From contig CM043943.1 of assembly GCA_014529385.2 (NCBI GenBank), positions 152,527,592-152,591,591 of the forward strand: a stretch of DNA of 64,000 nucleotides, given 5' to 3'. Within the stretch, counting starts at the first letter, position 1. Each line of letters opens with the position of its first letter. This document shows positions 1-10,399 of the stretch, in pieces. A program made the translations under genes and the position numbers. The stretch comes from Adiantum capillus-veneris (lineage: Eukaryota > Streptophyta > Polypodiopsida > Polypodiales > Pteridaceae). The notes under the pieces are model-generated. The model saw only the letters and a list, made by a program, of their open reading frames with translations. It was not told the DNA's origin and searched no databases.

Positions 1-968
1 TTGTGTGATGTCGCATGGAATGAAGCCCCAGAATCTACTATCCACGAATTAGACACATTGTCTAATGAGAGAATTAGAGCGTCTGGCTCTACTTTACCTG
101 CCACATTGGCCTCTGATGTTGGCTTGTTGTCTTGAGACTCTAACTCCTTCTTCTTCTTGGACCAACAATCCTTCTTAATGTGGCCCTTCTTGTGCCGGCA
201 ATTCCAACATTCAAGAACTGACTTTGTGTGTGACTTACTCCGCCCTAAGCGATCACGACCCTTTTGGTTTTTGAACCTCTCCTTAGGCCTTCCTCTTGTT
301 TCCACTGACAGTGCAATACTTGATGATTCACCCGTGCTTCTCCTTCGCATTTCCTTGCTTAGGAGAACACCCACAAAATCATCAACTTGAGAGTATTTGT
401 GCCAAAGATAGAGTTACTTACAGCCATCACAAGGCTGTCCCAACTATTTGGTAGAGACAATAGTATAAGGAGAGCTTGCACTTCATCATTGAAATTGATT
501 TTCACCGATCAAAGTCGACTTATGTTGGTGTTAAAGTCATTTAGATGTTCTGTAACTGAACCATTCTCTACCATCTTTAGGTTTGAACAAGCGCTTCATG
601 AGAAATACCTTATTGGATGCCAATGGTTTCTCATAGAGGCCATCAAGTGACTTCATCAAGTCCTCCATGGTCTGCATCTCTGAAACATTGAAGGCCACCG
701 TTGACGCCAAGCTTAACCAGATCATTCCCAATGCCTTTCAATCAAGGACAATCCATGCTTCATCTGCCATCGTTGCGGGCTTCTTTGCAAGACCGCCTAG
801 TGGAAAATAGAGGTCCTTCTGGTAGAGATAGTTTTCAATCTACATCTTCCAATGTTGGTAGGTTTTGCCATTGACCTTCTCAATCTTGATCTTCCCTTCC
901 TTCACTATTAATGCAACTCAATTCAAGGAATCCTTTCCTTGAGATACTTTAGCTACAAGCAAATCTTA
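1..968 (-). pseudogene. Ty1/copia gag-protease remnant
   Basis: This is the 5' half of a copia-type polyprotein, read on the minus strand and cut by the window edge. Near 537-731 the frame reads like a copia UBN2 gag domain (AFNVSEMQTMEDLMKSLDGL, then EKPLASNKVFLMKRLF). Near 140-210 a CCHC-like knuckle is seen (CWNCRHK..GHIKKDC). At the left edge lies the protease start SWIVDSGASFHATS. Stops and frameshifts separate these blocks, so the gene is dead. Gag coats the element RNA and the DSG aspartic protease would cleave the polyprotein. A primer-binding-like site lies just upstream at 969-979. Family assignment rests on motif recognition; pol, if present, lies beyond the window. Confidence 0.8.
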
Positions 969-979
969 CTCTGATACAA
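969..979 (-). promoter_or_regulatory. Primer-binding-like site, initiator tRNA-Met type
   Basis: On the minus strand the sequence reads TTGTATCAGAG, close to the TGGTATCAGAGC used by many plant retrotransposons to prime minus-strand DNA from initiator tRNA-Met. It lies upstream of the copia gag remnant, as expected. Confidence 0.6.
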
Positions 980-1067
980 GTTCTTAGGAAATATGACGTA
1001 GCTAAGTAGATAATTGAGTAGTTTACTTAATGGAGAGAGATAATTTTCACACATGAGAGATTATAGG

Positions 1068-1118
<51 letters not shown>

Positions 1119-1795
1119 ACGATATACGTGGTTCACCCAATGTGGCCTACATCCACGGGAAAGCAACCACTCAATGGCTTTAGTAATTCAAAACAAGAAG
1201 TAGATTACAAAGGGATTATACCCTTTTGGAGCTCCCACCTTGCTTCACTCTCATCACCTCACATTAACTTCACAATTCACAATGCACCATAATGCTTCAC
1301 AATCCATTTTTGTGTGTAGAAGAGGACTTCTTTTATAGGCCAAAAAGGGTTGTCCTCTCTCATGAGAGGCAGCCGTGTGTAGCCACCCTTGTGTTGACAA
1401 GTCTGACTTGGACTCTCCAATGCGCCCATGTGTGGCCGCCCTTGAGAAGACAAGTCCATCTTGAAATCGGCCACTGGCCATTGAATTTGGCCACCACCCC
1501 CACTGGCCATTGACTTCCGACCACCGACCACCGGTCAACCAACCGACCGTTTTCCAACCACTTTTCGGCCGTTGTCCAGCCATAATATTCCGATGAAAAA
1601 GGAATATCCCGACCTTGATTCCGGCTATAATATTCAATGAAAAAGGAATATTCCGACGAGTGATTTTTCTTCACGCATGATGGATTCTCCTCATATTGTG
1701 GGCCTTACAAATTGCATTTTTAATACAAAAAATTACAAGGGGTAAATCAGGCTCCATACTTAACAAATGGGTCCTTGTGTTACGTCCGACAAAGA
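980..1795 (-). repeat. Putative copia 5' LTR
   Basis: The stretch beyond the primer-binding-like site has no credible gene. It holds a GA microsatellite and repeated short phrases such as ggccacc/ccaccgacc and aatattccgatgaaaaaggaat (two diverged copies near 1585 and 1630). Position alone suggests the 5' LTR of the minus-strand copia element. I could not define clean TG...CA ends and the partner LTR lies outside the window, so both bounds are approximate. Confidence 0.45.
1070..1118. repeat. GA dinucleotide microsatellite
   Basis: A run of about 24 GA units lies inside the putative copia LTR. The arginine/glutamate-rich open frame through it is an artefact of the repeat. Confidence 0.95.
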
Positions 1796-1989
1796 GATAG
1801 ATTCTCTAGAAAATGATGGTGTTGAAAAACACCTTTTTTTTCATTAAAATTTTATTTTTGTGTTGGTGTTAATAAACACCTTATAAAATCATACATATGC
1901 AGGGAAAATAAAAACACACCAGGATATGACTATGAAATTCTATTCATTTTCTCCTATTAAGCTATCTTGTGCCTTCTCCACAACATTGA

Positions 1990-3440
1990 CTGGGATCTTA
2001 ATTGCTTCTGCAAGTCTTCCATCCCTTGAAGTCCATACCACATGAGTGCATCAACGTACTCCAACCAACACTTTGGGTTAGCAAGATTGCAACAGTAATT
2101 CGTTCATTTTTCAACAATCCTCATGCTATTCTTGGATTGTGGGATTTCTTTTTCGATGTTTTGATGCCCAATAATGAATTAAAACTTTCTTGTAGTTTGG
2201 AGATGAGCCGTGTACATCAATGTCTGACTCTGCAACTCCTAGCCATGTCAGATATTCTGGATTTGTGGGTCTCACAAAAGAACAAAATCACCTTTCCTTA
2301 CATCAATTTGAGTCCTAAAAGCTTCATGTGGCCTTGCACTTTGGGAACCAGCAAAGTTATCATCAATTCTTCATATGAAACTCATCTCTATCTTCATCTA
2401 TCTATTGCATTTGATGACTCCCTATAGTCCTTGGCCAAACTGTTGTATATTCACCAATGTGTTTGCTGGTTGGTTGTTCTAGCTCACTAATTATGTTTTG
2501 CAAATAAATAATGACTCTCTTCATGTTTTTCGTAGAATCTTGGTCCTTTCCATTTAATAGAGAACATCTTTTCCAGAAATCAAGATATGTCTTAATCCCT
2601 TGCATAACTAGCGGACTATCCCTCACATAGTCTACTATAGGTACCACATATGGGCAGTCTGCTAGAAATTTTGGTCTCCCTTGATCATATTTTTTTCACA
2701 ACTTAATTCTTGAATCCTATTGGCATCTAATCAAGTGATGTGGGAATGAATTTTGTATTGCATTACTGGGGTTAAAAACTTGAAGTGGCTTAGAGTGTCC
2801 AATTAGAGCATCTTGTCCATTACACATGTACCCTTTAACAAAGGATTTGAAGTCAGGAACCTGTGTCATCAAAAATGGTGTTGGAGTTGGGCTTTCACAT
2901 TTTTGGAAATGTTCCATCAAATGTGGAAACATGAATGTCATTCCTATTAGCAATTTCTTTGGGAACCTACTAAACATTGCACCTATGTCCTCATGTGTAT
3001 GGCCCAATATTAAGAATCGCAAATGCAAGGTTTTGAAAACACTTTTTGCTATTGGAAAGGATAAGTATAAAAATAAATATCAATTCTTATTCCCTCTTGC
3101 ACAATCATCTATTTATCCTTCCAAACCTTCATGTAGCTCATTGCATCATACTATGTCTCTAATGCTCCCATTGCTTTGTCAGCCCCAGGCATAGAAACCC
3201 CTTTTTATGTATCTCATTCATATATTGTAGCAACCCAATATATTTCACAATACTGTAAAAAGCAACTCTCATTGTCAATGCATTGATTGTCGAAAATGGA
3301 ATGAGTGTTGTTTTTTCCAAAACACAAATCAACTGACACCGATACATTGCCTTCCCCAATAAGTACACCAAAACAATATGCATTTGGTTCTATTTCACAT
3401 ACACTCCCAATGGTGAAATTTTGTGTAGCTACAAACATGC
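1990..3440 (-). pseudogene. DNA-transposase-like remnant (DUF7869-like)
   Basis: Broken minus-strand frames form one decayed protein. At 2717-3028 the frame carries LILGHTHEDIGAMFSRFPK followed by FLMTQVPDFKSFVKGYMCNG. The GHTHEDID-type phrase is typical of a large plant and invertebrate transposase-like family (DUF7869, from recall). Further pieces lie at 2402-2647 and 2000-2400 (C-terminal side) and 3159-3438 (N-terminal side). Stops and frame changes between blocks show it is not functional. I could not find its terminal repeats; short hairpins near 1818-1880 may or may not belong to its 3' end. Confidence 0.5.
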
Positions 3441-3589
3441 ATACTCAATCACCCTGATTAAAACCCATAGCTACAAGAAGGTTTCAACAAATATTTGTTA
3501 AACAAATCATCACAAAGTATTTGGATAATTACATGGCACGTGTGCCAATACAATGCTTTGTACTTGTACATTGAGAATCTTATGGCCAA
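3441..3589. other. No gene; lead-in to minisatellite
   Basis: I see no coding signal here. Degenerate copies of the downstream ggccataggg phrase begin at about 3580. Confidence 0.5.
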
Positions 3590-4688
3590 AGGGTGCTTTG
3601 TTGTTTATGTCATTGTCCTAGAACCATATTATGGCCCTAGGGTGCTTTGTTGTTTAGTCATTGGACAAGAACCATATAAAAGGACATATTATGGTCCTAG
3701 GGCCATAGGGTGCTCTATGTAGCTGCAACAAAGGACACGTGTAGCATTAGGAGGGTAAACTCATCAAGATTTGTAGATGATTCATGAAGACTATGCCTAA
3801 AAGCTGAGCACAAATGATACCCTATGACTATAGGGGCCATAGGTGTTCTATGTAGGTGTGTAAAAGAAAACTTTAAAAGAAAAAAAGCATCACAAAAGGG
3901 CAACTTATGGCCTTAAGGCCACAGATTGATTTTTGTAGGTGTTCATGAAGAGTACATATAGATTCCTCTCGGACACCTCACGGTGAGTACATATGTAAGT
4001 GTTTTGTGATGAGTATATATATACCCTATGGCCTTAAGCCATAGGGTACTATATGTAGATGTTTCATGATGAGTATATATACATATTATGGCCTTAGAGC
4101 CATGGATTCTAAATGTAGGTCTTTTGTGATAAGTATATATACATCATATGGCCTTAGGGCCATAGGGTGCTACATGTACGTGTTTCATGATGATTATATA
4201 TACACCATATGGACTTAGGGCCATAGAATGCTATATGTAGGTATTTTTCCATGATAATATAGACATCCTATGTCCTTAGGGCCATAGGATGCTATATGTA
4301 GGTGTTTGATGATGACTATGTATATATTCTATGGCCATAGCGCTATAGGATGCTATATGTAGGTGTTTTGTGACGAGTACATATATGTCCTATGGCCTTC
4401 AGGCCATAGGTTCTATATGTAGGTGTTTCATGATGATGAGTATGTATACACCATATGGACTTAGGGCCATAATATGATATATATATAGGTGTTTCATGAT
4501 AAGATGTTTACATCTTATGGACTTAGGGCCATATGATGGTTTTATGATGAGTATGTATATATCCTATGACCTTAGGGACATAGGATGTATATGTAGGTGT
4601 TTTGTGATGAGTATATATACGTCATATGGCCTTAGGGCCATATTGTTCTATATGTAGGTGACACATGATGAGTATATATACTCACCTT
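3590..4688. repeat. Degenerate minisatellite, unit about 60 bp, with GGCC palindrome
   Basis: Tandem units share the phrases TATGGCCTTAGGGCCATA, ATGTAGGTGTTTCATGATG and AGTATATATAC. Successive ATGTAGGTGTT-like phrases start near 4053, 4112, 4173, 4237, 4297, 4358, 4418, 4482, 4590 and 4652, giving a period of about 60 bp. The left part (3590-3960) is more diverged and irregular. Each unit centres on a short inverted repeat (GGCC..TA..GGGCC). The array abuts the LTR of element C with no visible boundary. Confidence 0.9.
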
Positions 4689-5523
4689 TGTAAATAGTGG
4701 GGCTTGCAGAAGCTTCCAGATTGTATCCCATTTTTGATATTTAGACTAAGTGAATGGTTAAATTGGAACATTAGGGTTTGAGATTGTAAGGTATTTATAC
4801 CACTTTTGACCTTAATGAAAAAAAAAAACCTTTGTCATTTTATAAGTTTTTGTTTGTGTGAGTGAGCGTACTCTGTGTACGAGAGAGAGTGAGAGTTTTA
4901 TCTTGATGCTACACGTGCACCGGTGGTCGGAATCGAGTGCGGGGAAGTGCAGTGTGTTGCCCTCAAAGAGAGCTACGCGCCAATACCTACATTGCGTGTG
5001 TACGACCGGGTTTTGCGAACTCGACCCACGAGCTATATCTGGTGATTCGGTGAGCATACGTTGTCTGTTTTTCAATTGCAGCATATCCATGCGTTTGCAT
5101 TGAGTAGAGCTACACATTAGGTACTTTAGTTTTTGGAAACGACGACCTGCACATTTTGACCAAACATCCTATGTGATTTTGCACCGGGTGTTTAGGGTTG
5201 GGGTTTTGGTTCATGGACCTTAGGGAGAGCGACCTATTGGTGTTAATAGGGTTTCCTTCAAGTTCCGTAGCATTTCGAGAACGTTTGATGGGTATTTGGC
5301 TCTTGAAAGCGTTGTAGGAAATCTCCTGTTATGTACTCCTGAAGGCTATAGCTTAGACATTGGGTAGAGACCTCTGTAGGAAGTAGTCGAGAGTCGTTCG
5401 AGTGTAGGTTGACACCCTATGCTTGCTTCCACGCACCTGTGGGTCAAGCTTCATCCTTAGCTGACAAATCTTGTTAGGTGAGTTCTCGCTGTGCTAACGT
5501 CCGTCGCGGCGTATCCGCCAACA
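4686..5523 (+). repeat. Element C 5' LTR (left end unclear)
   Basis: The right end is clear: ...CGTCCGTCGCGGCGTATCCG then CCAACA, followed directly by a tRNA-Asp-type PBS. This end resembles the end of the element A LTR (shared CGTCCGTCGCGGCG). A TATTTATA box lies near 4791, and the phrase CTTCCAGATTGTA near 4717 is shared with the B and G LTRs. The left end merges with the minisatellite. By comparison with B it should extend about 100 bp further left, so the LTR is probably truncated or overwritten there. A degenerate leader palindrome (ACATCCTATGTG) lies at 5164-5175. Confidence 0.75.
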
Positions 5524-5543
5524 TTGGCGCCGTTTTGCCGGGG
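5524..5543 (+). promoter_or_regulatory. Element C primer-binding site, tRNA-Asp type
   Basis: TTGGCGCCGTTTTGCCGGGG is nearly the complement of the 3' end of plant tRNA-Asp (TGGCGCCGTTGCCGGGGA, the site known from Athila-type elements), with one or two extra T. It starts immediately after the LTR, which fixes C on the plus strand. Confidence 0.9.
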
Positions 5544-7037
5544 ATGAAAACCCTAGGTAGGTGACCAAGACTAGTCCTTGAGGATAGGGATTCTCGGGCT
5601 TGCTAGAGTCTCATTTTACATTTAGATAGGATCAGAGGGTGGAGGACTCTCTAGGTCTTAGGAGGAGTCTAGGGAGCGAGTGTCTGGCCTAGATCCTTCG
5701 ACTTAGGTAGACTTAGGTAGTTTTTGGTATTAGTTAAGTTGTGGTGTAGAGAGTAGGAGTTGGAGTGGTAGAGGCGGTGAAAGGATAGCTTGAGAGTCCG
5801 GAGAGGCTAGGAAGCAACCGAGACACCAATATCACCATCTCACATGATGAGTAGGAGTAAGGTAAGTAGGACATCATGATTTATGATCTAGAGCACTTCA
5901 TGCATGTAATAATAGCTGTTAGGCTCATCAAAGGGTTGTAAAAGACGTAAAAGAGTGTTTAGAAGTTGAAGTGAATTTCAAAAGTTTCTGTGAGTATTTC
6001 TGAGAGAGCTGCATTACCCTATTTTCACCTGGAAAGTGGAAATTGGACCATATCTTGACAGGATAAGGCCTAATAGAAAGAAAATTGCTAGACATCCTAC
6101 CCAATTTGTGCCAAGGCATTATTTTACGACCAAAACCATAGGATGGCTACATGAGCGTGATCTACATGATTTATGAAGTGCCTGAGGAAGGTTTCATCTC
6201 AATTGGGTGAGAAAATTGGGTTTTAAGCAGACTTTAGCATTTTTGACTGAAAAGTGCTAGGATAGCTAAAATTGGGGTCTTTTGAAATCCAAACTAAAAT
6301 CTAAGCATAGCACTGGGTTGCTGACATCAAGGGGAAGGTGTGGCTTAAGTTTAGGGTCAAACAGATCATATAATCCTATGTGTAGGATGTGTTCTGTGTG
6401 ATTTAGCATTCCAAATCCAACTTTGAGTATACCAAAGTGATCAGCACCTTAAGAGTAGTCTGTGGTTTGAGTTTGAAGCCATTTTGAGCAGTTGGACATG
6501 CTATGCGTAGGATGTCTACTGCATGATATTGAAGTTAAAAACTGATTGTAGGCATAGCAGGGTGTTGTATAGCGTGAGGCAAGCCTCCTAGTCAATTTTG
6601 GTCCAAATTGGAGTTGATTTGACTGATCAGACCAACATCAGGCTGCTGGAACAGATTTCTGATCAATTGACCAGCTTACAGGTGTCCAAATCAAAAAGTA
6701 AAAACAACTGTGGACTCAGCACATCAAGGGGAATCTATAGTGCAAAATCCAGCCAAAACAGAGTAGGTAGACATCCTACACATAGGATGTCTACAGGGGT
6801 TTAGTGAAGAGAAAAGCTGACTAAGGACATAGAGTGATGTTCCAATTGAATTAAGAGTTTCATAACTTCTTTCAAAAGTGAAATTGGACCTTGTGTGACC
6901 TTTTGACAGAGCAAAGACGGAATTAAGACTCTCCATGTAAATTGACCAACACTTGAGTGAAATCCGATTCCAGACTAGCAAACCTAATCAAGAACATTCG
7001 AAGTGTATAAAATACAGTAGTGGTTGAGGTTAACCCT
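5544..7037 (+). other. Element C leader, left part, with palindromes
   Basis: This is noncoding leader between PBS and gag. It has palindromic sites of the family shared with B (half-site AGACATCCTACG): a near-complete copy at 6769-6792, degenerate ones at 6494-6517 and 6372-6390, and a half copy at 6090-6102. Element A interrupts the leader at 7038; it resumes at 17,853. Confidence 0.75.
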
Positions 7038-7702
7038 TGTTTGCGGGTCGCCGCGACGGACGTATCCTATCACTGTCACAGCATTCTGAAGAGGTACACG
7101 ATCACGATCGTTCGTCCCACAGTACGCAAAAACAGTAAACGAATGATCCTAAAGGGTCGTTTTTAGGTCCCTAAAGCCTCTCCTAGGGTCAAAACAACAT
7201 AAAATACGCATATAAACACTCAAAACAGCGATTTAAGGCCTAAACGGACGCGTTTGAAACCTTCACCGAATCTTGAATTCTTACACTTGAATGAAAGAGC
7301 AGAGTAAGAGGAACACAATGCAAGAAACAAAACTGAATTTGGATTACCGTAGCCACAGAAGCGATGATTACAAGTTGGAGCAAAGAGGTAGCTCTCTGTA
7401 CGTAACGCAGTAGTCCCTTATCTTCACAAAAAATGATCTCCCTTTCCCACTAACCTTAGTGTATTATATACCTAGGGCTTTCTAAAGTGGCCGACGGCCA
7501 ACTTCTCATGGACCTTTACCTACATCATTAGAAAAATTACATCTTTGACTCAGACTTGACATAGGCGATTGTCATTAGACTTTTACAGGGTTTGATGTAT
7601 TAAACATCGGAAAAATAATGTGACCACATCAAAACTTTGGCCGGCTGACTCAACGGCGCCTTGGCTAGGTGGGCGCTTGTATGTTTTTATCACCTCCAAA
7701 CA
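7038..7702 (-). repeat. Element A 3' LTR (left copy, deleted form)
   Basis: 665 bp. It matches the right LTR except for a gap of about 273 bp just inside the TGTTTGCGGGTCGCCGCGAC end. A degenerate copy of the leader palindrome (CGATCACGATCG) is at 7099-7110. Since both LTRs are normally copied from one template, the gap arose after insertion or by aberrant reverse transcription. Confidence 0.92.
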
Positions 7703-7713
7703 CTCCCCCCTTC
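7703..7713 (-). promoter_or_regulatory. Element A polypurine tract
   Basis: On the minus strand the bases adjoining the 3' LTR read GAAGGGGGGAG, the expected primer for plus-strand DNA. Element B has the same tract at the same place. Confidence 0.88.
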
Positions 7714-8758
7714 CTAGCTCGTGTCATCCCTTGACACGACCTTGTGCAGTCTTGTCATAGGGTTGTCTTTAGCTTTGTCTTCAAGGTTGGTCTTCATCGT
7801 GGGAAGCCCGTTGTCGTTGATGACGCTCCCCCCTTCCTTGAGTGATGCATAGCTGTCATGTTGTTGATACATGATTTGAGCTTTGATTATCGAGGCAACG
7901 TTTCTTCTTGTTGTGCATTCGCCTCTTGGTTGTCAATCTTAGCTGCCGTAAAGATGGATGTTCAAGTGTTTGATCATGTAGAACTGATTTTCCTTGTGGT
8001 GTGGACTTTATGATGGATATTCTTTCAAGGTCCACTGCAATTTGAGTTGTTTGCAATTGGTCACCAATGTTGAAGCACTGTGTGAGCTATTTTTGATTGT
8101 TGTGGATAGCTCGCTTGCTAAATTTCTCATTGCTTGATGTTGTAGTCCATTCTTTGACTTGCCATTGTTGGATGGAGCTTTGTTGTCACCCTTGAAGATA
8201 AAAGATGCTCTTGATAAGCATATGGAGACCTACTGTTTTTACTCCAAGTTGTTGTTGATTGATTTGGGTAGCCCTTTCCTTATTGTTGATGTAGAAGGAA
8301 TATATACAAGAAGTTGATGATGAGGTCTATATTAGGGTCTTAAAACCTGGATGACCAAAGGGAAAAAACCCGGTGGGAAAAAAGTGCCTTTGGTATACGC
8401 TCTTATTGGAGTTGAGCATTTTGACTCGAAGTACCTGTCATGCAAGGTGAGTGCTTGGGAGAAACAAAGGAAGAGTGCCTAATGTAAGTGCCAATTATGG
8501 GACACTCTATATGCTTATGAGAAGTTTTCAAACAAAATCATGTAGTGTAAAAGATGGAGTTGATGGGTTCTTCAAGGAACAAATGTAGCACATGTGACAT
8601 CAAAGGACATCTCAATAGCTTGCACGTTTCCAAGAAGGGTTTTCGATGTAGAAGCTTCTCCACTCATTCCTCACTATGCATAGTGCGTGAGTGTCTTTTG
8701 GAATCTCTTCTTCACTTTACCAAACTTAAAATACATAGACTTGGACTCTTATGCTCAC
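7714..8758 (-). other. Element A 3' untranslated region
   Basis: This lies between the end of the W-x-P-K reading frame and the polypurine tract. No sense gene is credible. The part from about 8321 to 8758 is strongly conserved with element B (about 29,000-29,480). The antisense strand holds short open frames (for example 8554-8772) with a counterpart in B (29,267-29,527). Confidence 0.7.
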
Positions 8759-10012
8759 CTATACCAGCATGAGCGACACAACATAAATATGCTCAACTCC
8801 TCCACCTTGAGCAGTACCTAGAATAGCTAAGACTTTTAGACCACAGAGAATATTACTTGAAGCTTTGGGACTAATGCCTTGCTCATTTAGTGGCTCAGCT
8901 GCCCGACTCTTGACTTTTATGCCATGTATTTTTAATGGCGACTTAGACTTTACCTGTTCATGGCCTGAAACCCAATGCCATAAGTTCTTGAGATTAAGGA
9001 CTCTATCATTGTGTTGGTCTTTTGATGCCACCATTTTGTCGAGTAGGTTGGCATATTTTGGCTCTACTTGACTTGCTTGTTGTATGTTGATACTTCTTTG
9101 TAAAACAAGTCCTTCAGCTCTGATAGGGCTTGATGTAGCCTTTGCATTAATTTCCATGAGAAGCGATTGTCGAGATATGCGGGTTCTTTGTGATTGAGTT
9201 TCCACTAGCAATTTTGGAACCCATCTTGTTTTTGGTCCTTGTGTGACCGTCTTTGGCATTTTATCTTCTTCTACAATTTGATGGACACTAGGCTTTGGTA
9301 TCCAAACCTGATGATTTCCGTTGTAAAAGCCTTGCTTTTGTAATTGATGACAAGGTATCCATCTGTAGATTGCAGCAGCCTTGGTTGTCATTGGCTTCTG
9401 TTGGCTTTTTATTGTTGTTGATTGTCTTTGTGTGGGGTCATTTGCTACTTGGTTGGTCTTAGTGGCTCTAGGTTGAGCAACTACTTTGGGTAACCATATT
9501 TGGGTGTTACCTTCATAGAATCCTTGTGCTTCAAGTAGCTTCACTGGAATCACCCGCTGATTCACCTGTTTGTGTTGGGTATCTTTGTTGAAGTCTAATT
9601 TCGGTACCCAAACCTTTTGCGTTTCCCGCTTGGAAGGTCTTTTTGTTTGCCTTTTGTTGGTGTTCTTTCGCTTCCCTGAGTATTTTGTATTCCGTTGATA
9701 GCACGTTTTGTTCCTTGTAGAACTCGTTGGTTGAGGTGGGTAGGTCCAGGCTGTTACTTTAGGCTTTTTGGCCCAAACATTAGTGTTTCCTTGGAAGTAG
9801 CCTTGAGCAGTGATTGACTCATTTGATGCTATCCACCCTGTCACCTTTTGTTGTTGTGGTTGAACCCATGTTTCATGTATCCAAACTGGGTCTTTGACTT
9901 GGATGTGCTCTTTGGATACCAACACTTGGTTGACATTCTTCGGCTTCTTCTGGATGCTTTTTTGTGATGGAAACTTTGGTTGATAGACTTTTTGCTTTGG
10001 TTTCCATTGCAT
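8759..10012 (-). CDS. W-x-P-K repeat protein of element A
   Basis: An open frame of 417 codons sits where pol would be expected, between protease and 3' LTR. It is very rich in K, Q, T and R. Three copies of a 20-22 residue repeat end in W-x-x-K: ITAQGYFQGNTNVWAKK, LLEAQGFYEGNTQIWLPK and QLQKQGFYNGNHQVWIPK. Other W-V/I-P-K motifs lie between (KVWVPK, RWVPK). The C-terminus (ILCGLKVLAILGTAQGG, then VEHIYVVSLMLV) is also readable in B at 29.5 kb, so that tail is conserved. No enzymatic motif is seen. The basic, aromatic-spaced composition could suit nucleic-acid binding, which is inference. W-V-P-K motifs also occur in gag C-termini of some copia elements (recall). The start codon is simply the first in the frame; earlier fragments (10,012-10,134) suggest a frameshift upstream. 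Confidence 0.7.
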   Translation of the reverse strand: MQWKPKQKVYQPKFPSQKSIQKKPKNVNQVLVSKEHIQVKDPVWIHETWVQPQQQKVTGWIASNESITAQGYFQGNTNVWAKKPKVTAWTYPPQPTSSTRNKTCYQRNTKYSGKRKNTNKRQTKRPSKRETQKVWVPKLDFNKDTQHKQVNQRVIPVKLLEAQGFYEGNTQIWLPKVVAQPRATKTNQVANDPTQRQSTTIKSQQKPMTTKAAAIYRWIPCHQLQKQGFYNGNHQVWIPKPSVHQIVEEDKMPKTVTQGPKTRWVPKLLVETQSQRTRISRQSLLMEINAKATSSPIRAEGLVLQRSINIQQASQVEPKYANLLDKMVASKDQHNDRVLNLKNLWHWVSGHEQVKSKSPLKIHGIKVKSRAAEPLNEQGISPKASSNILCGLKVLAILGTAQGGGVEHIYVVSLMLV

Positions 10013-10399
10013 TGTTGATGGTGTGGCTCTTGATGTAGAGGCTTCGTGGGAAATTTGATGGAAGCTCGTTGAAGGTAAGTCGTTTGGCGAGGTTGATATA
10101 CTTCAATGTTTACCTTTGCTTTACCTTTTTCCACGATGGTTGGCGATTTCTTCTTTGCATGGATTTGAGAAGCTTCATGGAGTCTTACCGTTGTTGTTGT
10201 TGAAGCTTTTGATCATCGTAGGAGATAGTCCATCTTCTTCCTTGTCCCTGTTCTTCTTTTGATCTTGCGTTTGTTGAAGATTTGTCGTTGAACTTGGAAG
10301 CTTTTCTCCTTCATCTACTTTCATTTGCACTTTTTCTGGAGTCGGCTTCTTTGAAATAGCTTTTGTCGATTCTTCAGGTATGTCAATGATGACATATTC
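10013..10399 (-). pseudogene. Frameshifted linker between protease and W-x-P-K frame (element A)
   Basis: Minus-strand frames change here several times (for example 9873-10,106 and 9841-10,134). The stretch appears to be the N-terminal part of the W-x-P-K protein or its junction with the protease polyprotein, broken by indels. No separate gene is visible. Confidence 0.55.

Noticed and set aside
1053-1292. Open frame with long (RE)n tract as a gene
   Set aside because: It is the GA microsatellite read through; the same happens at 51,842-52,123, 53,140-53,486 and 59,587-59,835.
1818-1880. GGTGTT..AACACC hairpins as transposon ends
   Set aside because: Two small hairpins with no partner near 3.4 kb and no target duplication; not enough to call element termini.
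7320-7500. Small frame also seen at 17,436-17,630 (MKEQSKRNTMQETKLNL)
   Set aside because: It lies in the LTR of A on the antisense strand; a stop has arisen in the left copy, and it shows no sign of being a gene.
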